A stretch of DNA of 64,000 nt from Capillidium heterosporum (taxonomy: Eukaryota > Entomophthoromycota > Entomophthoromycetes > Entomophthorales > Capillidiaceae): the NCBI GenBank assembly GCA_016630905.1, contig WBMQ01000006.1:1488001-1552000 (forward strand), read 5' to 3'. Position numbers and translations under genes: made by a program. Below the pieces are notes generated by a model. It saw only the letters and a program-made list of their open reading frames with translations. It searched no databases and was not told the origin of the DNA. Shown here piece after piece: positions 62,816-64,000 of this stretch. How positions within the stretch are numbered: the first letter of the stretch is position 1; each line of letters begins with the position of its first letter.

Positions 62816-64000
62816 CTAACGGTTAGGCTGGTAGGTGCGGTTTAGAGGGGTAAGTGAAGATTTCGATCTCAGTGAAGAGTTCTCACTATCTCCATCCAAT
62901 CCAAAGTCTAGATCTTCAAACGCATGTGGTACAGGGAGTGAATCAGCGTCATACTTACCTAAAATGATTTAATATACATATATAGCGATACAAAATGAAA
63001 GTAACTGAATTTAAAGCTATCAATACAAAAGGAACATCAAAACGTAAAATGCAAAGGTAACTAATAATGTAAGTTTAAAGGTAATGTATAATGCAATTGG
63101 AATGCTCAATAAATAAAGAATGATGAATAAAGGAATACTAACCGTCAGCACCTCTTACTTCACCAGCAACATTGACGTTGGACTTCTCATGATCTCCAGC
63201 TAATGAAGTAGTACCACTCGAGCTGTTGGTATTGTTGCCTTTAGTGGTAGGTGAGGTAACATGGTGCAATGCAGTCCACAATACTACATTTGGTGGTGGC
63301 AGTCGAATCATAGCCTCCATCTCCAGCCTCAACTGCTTGCAGTATTCATCCAAAGGCAAGTCGTTGTCATCATAGCCGAATGGATTTTCTATATATTAAA
63401 AAGGCAGGTATCAATAAAAGTTTATAAAATATGCAAAAAATTCTTACCGATCTCCTCACCGATGTTGACAATACCGAACGAAGTGAAGGCGGTAACTGCA
63501 ACTATAGGTATAACTACCCAGTCCAAGCCGGACTGGACAGTAAAAGTCTTGAAGAGTTGGAAGGGTAAAGTCAAACAAAAGATCCAAATCAGCTGGCTTA
63601 AGTGGACCGAGTAGGCGGTAGGTATAGGTGTTCGCAAGATGCGTTCGAACCCGGACAAATAGTCGGTCAAGCTATTGACTGTACCGATGAGTACCATCTG
63701 CAATGGAACGGTAATTTGGCCCTTTCTAAAATTATCGGCAATATAGTTACTTAGGTAGAAGGCAATCTCCAAAGGTAAGTTGGTAGGGATATCTTCACTC
63801 GTTGCGCCCACTTGCTTTAGAATCATGGGATTTGATATGCTGTAAAGGGATGTTGGGGTCGTTGACAGTTTGAGGCAGATCCAAAACCATAGGTTCCAAG
63901 GACGATGGAGTTGAGTACCTAGGTATGTGTGCTATCAAGTTGGCGATGTCATCGTGATGAGTACCGTACTCCTCCCTCAAGTAACGTTTTACGGTGAAAG
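62816..64000 (-). CDS. Bestrophin/UPF0187 anion channel, 5' part outside window
   Basis: The gene enters from the right edge. The known fungal UPF0187/bestrophin features are LPLEIAFYLSNYI, LTDYLSGFERILRTPIPTAYS, two membrane helices around LIWIFCLTLPFQLF and VVIPIVAVTAFTSFGIV, and the diagnostic GEEIENPFGYDDNDLPLD, which is restored by splicing an intron with donor GTAAGA. A 184-nt intron (62959-63142), the longest found here, precedes the last exon. The family forms chloride or other anion channels. Near 63795-63826 the frame steps +1 at TGA 63795-63797; a 52-nt intron with donor GTCAAC could be an alternative. The C-terminal tail is Ser-rich. The stop is TAG. Confidence 0.85.

Overview
This looks like nuclear DNA of a fungus with an AT-rich genome. 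Genes carry many very short GT-AG introns (mostly 36-65 nt), intergenic DNA is long and AT-rich, and TATA boxes sit close to start codons. The gene content is fungal: a Ted1/Cdc1-type phosphoesterase, a fungal-type bestrophin/UPF0187 protein, a Zn2Cys6 transcription-factor relic, a fungal TF-domain protein and a homeodomain protein. The style fits an early-diverging lineage such as Entomophthoromycotina (Conidiobolus-like). That placement is inference from gene style, not from a marker gene.

Layout. 0-11 kb is gene-dense housekeeping: Ted1/Cdc1-like phosphoesterase, a small unknown gene, AAR2 (U5 snRNP assembly), SMC5 (Smc5/6 complex) and a G3BP-like NTF2+RRM protein. 12-21 kb holds a seven-helix membrane protein, a serine beta-lactamase-like hydrolase, a secreted coiled-coil protein, tRNA-Thr(AGT) and aspartate aminotransferase. 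21-36 kb is gene-poor: a Zn2Cys6 transcription-factor relic, an 11-exon gene of unknown function, a homeobox gene, hairpins and a second TF-like relic. 36-40 kb carries an intact propeller-like membrane protein and its broken tandem copy. 40-53 kb holds an Aro8/kynurenine-type aminotransferase, two distant paralogues of an unnamed family, a TF-domain protein and a shortened Skp1-like protein. 54-57 kb has two nearly identical small secreted-protein genes. 57-64 kb has VAC14, a one-cysteine thioredoxin-fold protein, a small coiled-coil protein and the 3' part of a bestrophin/UPF0187 gene that runs off the window.

Most unusual signal. Many otherwise intact genes contain a place where the frame moves by exactly +1, and usually the zero-frame codon there is a stop: two in SMC5, and one each in the Aro8-like, 43 kb, 46 kb, 52 kb and 63.8 kb genes. 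VAC14 has a further +1 step that is not at a stop. The 52 kb gene and its 43 kb paralogue align base for base across one site: the only difference in length is one T, and that T creates the stop. True relics here show -1 steps and plain in-frame stops instead. Either the fungus uses +1 frameshifting at stop codons, as Euplotes and antizyme/prfB genes do, or the assembly has a one-sided single-base insertion error, or unusual splicing is involved. All three stop codons also end conserved genes at the expected place, so a simple reassigned code is ruled out.
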